Source: an uncultured Flavobacteriales bacterium
GTDB taxonomy: Bacteria > Bacteroidota > Bacteroidia > Flavobacteriales_G > Salibacteraceae
DNA: 43,010 nt
Assembly: GCA_913062955.1 (NCBI GenBank)
Contig: CAJXZP010000029.1
Span: 1 to 43,010, forward strand
Direction: 5' to 3'
Made by a program: the position numbers and the translations under genes. The stretch's first letter is position 1; each line of letters starts with the position of its first letter. Below are positions 41,359-43,010 of the stretch, piece by piece. Under the pieces are notes generated by a model. The model was not told the DNA's origin, did no database searches, and saw only the letters and a list, made by a program, of their open reading frames with translations.

Positions 41359-42552
41359 CTAATTTTTTATTACTTTCTGCGAAACCCCATTTACAGTTAA
41401 CACATAGATACCTTTTGGCAAGACGGAAGTGTCTATCACAGTACCCTTAGAATACAATAAAACTTGCCCAGTAATACTCGTAATTATTACTTCCGAATCG
41501 TAAGGAGCATCAATAAAAACCTGATTTTGAAAAGGATTTGGATATGCCTTAACGACAATATTCTTCTTTTTGCTCACCCCCACAGGAGGTAAAGCACTAG
41601 AAAAAACAAAGGTATTTACTAATCCCCCTTGTTTTGACATACCACAAACAAAAAGAGTATTATTAGAAATAACTAGGCCAGATAAATAAGATCTATCCTC
41701 TAATCCCGTTATAGGTATGGTATCCCAGGTATCTCCGAAATTTATTGATCTATACATCAACACTTCACGTAATTGAGTCGCAGGATTCTTATAGTATCCC
41801 AATGCAAACAACACGTGATCATCGGTCAAAACGATATTAGGTATTTGCAACAAATCTTTTTGAAATTCAAATTTTTCCACCCAATTCAAACCGTTGTCGG
41901 TACTTTCAAACAAGTACGTATATGGAGAAGAAGACCCTCGTTTAAAACACGTAATTAATAGTTTATTTCCAATAATATCAAAGGAGTATGCTGCGCCAAT
42001 ATTGTCATTCCCCGAAATTTGCAATTCTGACCAAGAAGCACCCTGATTAGTACTTTTATACAGTTTATAGTTCACATTATTGTCAACACCTCCTACCAAC
42101 CAATGCGTATTTGATATTTCAACCATATCCATCATGACATCCTTTACGTCAATACCATTGTTTATTAAGGTCCAATTCAACCCATTATCAACACTTTTAT
42201 ATATTAAGCTTTCATTCGCTAGGTTTCTACCTAAAAGAACCAATCCAGAGTTAGTACTCTTTAGACTAAAGACAGCATGCAAATTGTTTAAACCAATGGC
42301 ATTCATAGCCACCCAATTATCTCCTTGATCAGTGGACTTAAACACATCCGGAGAACCAGGATCGCCTGGATAAGTATCCATACAAATAACAATATCACCA
42401 TTCGCTAAGGCTGTCATGGAAGTGGTTATCCTATGTATCCCTAGGCCTAAGCCATTGGTTTTAGGAGTCCAATGGTATTGAGCTAACAGATTGGTGCTTA
42501 CCAATACGCTAGCTATTAATACCAATCCGTATAAAATTACACTATTTTTCAT
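41359..42552 (-). CDS. Secreted BNR-like repeat protein with T9SS type A sorting domain
   Basis: A 397-residue protein with a signal peptide ending NLLAQ. The body has repeated beta-propeller-like Asp-box segments (KSVDNGLNWTLIN, KSTNQGASWSEL, ESTDNGLNWVEK, RSINFGDTWDTI), as in sialidase/BNR-type or photosystem-stability-like propellers. The C-terminal 75 residues are a T9SS type A domain (VKAYPNPFQNQVFID ... ITGQVLLYSKG ... LPKGIYVLTVNG). It is therefore an extracellular or surface-anchored protein. An upstream ATG at 42598-42600 adds 16 residues before the signal peptide; the ATG at 42550-42552 is preferred. Confidence 0.88.
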   Translation of the reverse strand: MKNSVILYGLVLIASVLVSTNLLAQYHWTPKTNGLGLGIHRITTSMTALANGDIVICMDTYPGDPGSPDVFKSTDQGDNWVAMNAIGLNNLHAVFSLKSTNSGLVLLGRNLANESLIYKSVDNGLNWTLINNGIDVKDVMMDMVEISNTHWLVGGVDNNVNYKLYKSTNQGASWSELQISGNDNIGAAYSFDIIGNKLLITCFKRGSSSPYTYLFESTDNGLNWVEKFEFQKDLLQIPNIVLTDDHVLFALGYYKNPATQLREVLMYRSINFGDTWDTIPITGLEDRSYLSGLVISNNTLFVCGMSKQGGLVNTFVFSSALPPVGVSKKKNIVVKAYPNPFQNQVFIDAPYDSEVIITSITGQVLLYSKGTVIDTSVLPKGIYVLTVNGVSQKVIKN

Positions 42553-42587
42553 TTTTGTTAAACTAAGGTTACCACTAATTAAGGATC

Positions 42588-42595
42588 CAAATATA
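42588..42595 (-). promoter_or_regulatory. -7 element of the T9SS protein gene
   Basis: On the minus strand TATATTTG, an exact TAnnTTTG match, 35 nt before the start codon at 42552. Confidence 0.45.
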
Positions 42596-42806
42596 AACAT
42601 AATTACAGGAAATTAGATTTCATTACCACCTATTATTTTCACCCTTAAGGCTTTGTTTAAAATGATTCTTTTAACGGAATAATGTTATTCGTTTCTTATC
42701 ATTCCATTGGATGTAAATTGAATTATGTACCCTCGATTTGCAACCCGGTAGTTGAAAAAAACAAAGAAGGGCGTTTTGGAACAATAACTTTCTGCTTAAG
42801 CTCCAT

Positions 42807-42893
42807 AAAAAAAAGCCTTTACATTAATGTAAAGGCTTTCTGTTATATTTCATACTTATTTTTCCATAACCCGATTGCCATTAAGTTTTCTAT
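42807..42893 (-). repeat. Copy B of the terminator-containing direct repeat
   Basis: AAAGCCTTTACATT with its complement at 42812-42839 forms a perfect dyad with a T tract on the minus strand. The following sequence aligns with copy A without gaps. A minus-strand frame ends here as KLNGNRVMEK before its stop. It probably terminates a minus-strand gene that lies, or once lay, to the right. Confidence 0.6.
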
Positions 42894-43010
42894 ATCGGCA
42901 AAGCCGACAAGAAAGCTAAAATGCTCCTTTAGTTTCGTTCTGTATAAAAATGAAAGAAAAATCTACCTTTCATATTAAACAGATTTGTAAAAGAGTGAGG
43001 TGAACTTTTA
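42894..43010. other. Right-edge intergenic sequence
   Basis: The open frames covering this stretch on either strand show no family feature. With 42596-42806 it forms a region where I see no gene. Confidence 0.4.

Noticed and set aside
42682-42978. 98-codon plus-strand frame at the right edge
   Set aside because: Runs through the minus-strand terminator dyad and has no family features.

Overview
The window looks like chromosomal DNA of a Bacteroidota bacterium, most likely a marine or freshwater Flavobacteriales-type organism. The evidence is: AT-rich DNA; many promoters with the phylum's TAnnTTTG -7 element and a distant TTG; almost no Shine-Dalgarno sequences; a secreted protein with a type IX secretion (T9SS) type A sorting domain; and Bacteroidota-type families (DUF4251, a Smr protein with an N-terminal Bacteroidota domain, SusE/Fn3-like lipoprotein). 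No phage, transposase or CRISPR array is visible.

Layout. 1-7300 is housekeeping and accessory metabolism: the 3' end of a phosphohexomutase gene, a DinB-like protein, a large FAD/4Fe-4S 2-hydroxyacid dehydrogenase, a small Cys/His-rich lipoprotein with EGKCG motifs, a DEAD-box helicase, a Smr protein, an HU protein and a DUF4251 protein. tRNA-Asp(GTC) lies at 7383-7456. 7745-10144 is the most unusual stretch: an orphan LytTR response regulator followed by four tandem, diverged copies of a non-coding unit of about 0.4 kb. Each copy carries three LytTR-like boxes spaced exactly 21 bp apart, a -7 promoter element at a fixed distance, and a predicted RNA of about 100 nt with a 5' hairpin, an unpaired linker and an intrinsic terminator. 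I read this as a self-contained regulon: a response regulator plus four paralogous small RNAs that it activates, formally like Qrr or csRNA multi-sRNA circuits but, as far as I can tell, not a described family.

10145-27314 is mostly core genes: fmt, an HMG-CoA lyase-like enzyme, a methyltransferase, a fatty-acid hydroxylase, lgt, aroQ, a WYL regulator, two YceI-like proteins flanking a porin-like beta-barrel, cvfB, gpmI, an SRPBCC/GyrI-like protein, a CPBP protease, adenine deaminase, lpd and a TonB C-terminal protein.

27423-39327 holds a compact minus-strand operon for a type II secretion / type IV pilus-like machine (prepilin, minimal prepilin peptidase, GspE/PilB ATPase, secretin, PilMN-, PilO- and PilP-like parts, lipoprotein, MORN protein, PilX/GspK-like protein, two pseudopilins, GspF/PilC). 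It is closed at its 3' end by a convergent LuxR-type regulator and headed by a divergent secreted M43 metallopeptidase. 41359-42552 is a T9SS-exported repeat protein flanked by two copies of a terminator-containing repeat.

All calls are by eye from the sequence and predicted translations; no database or folding program was run.
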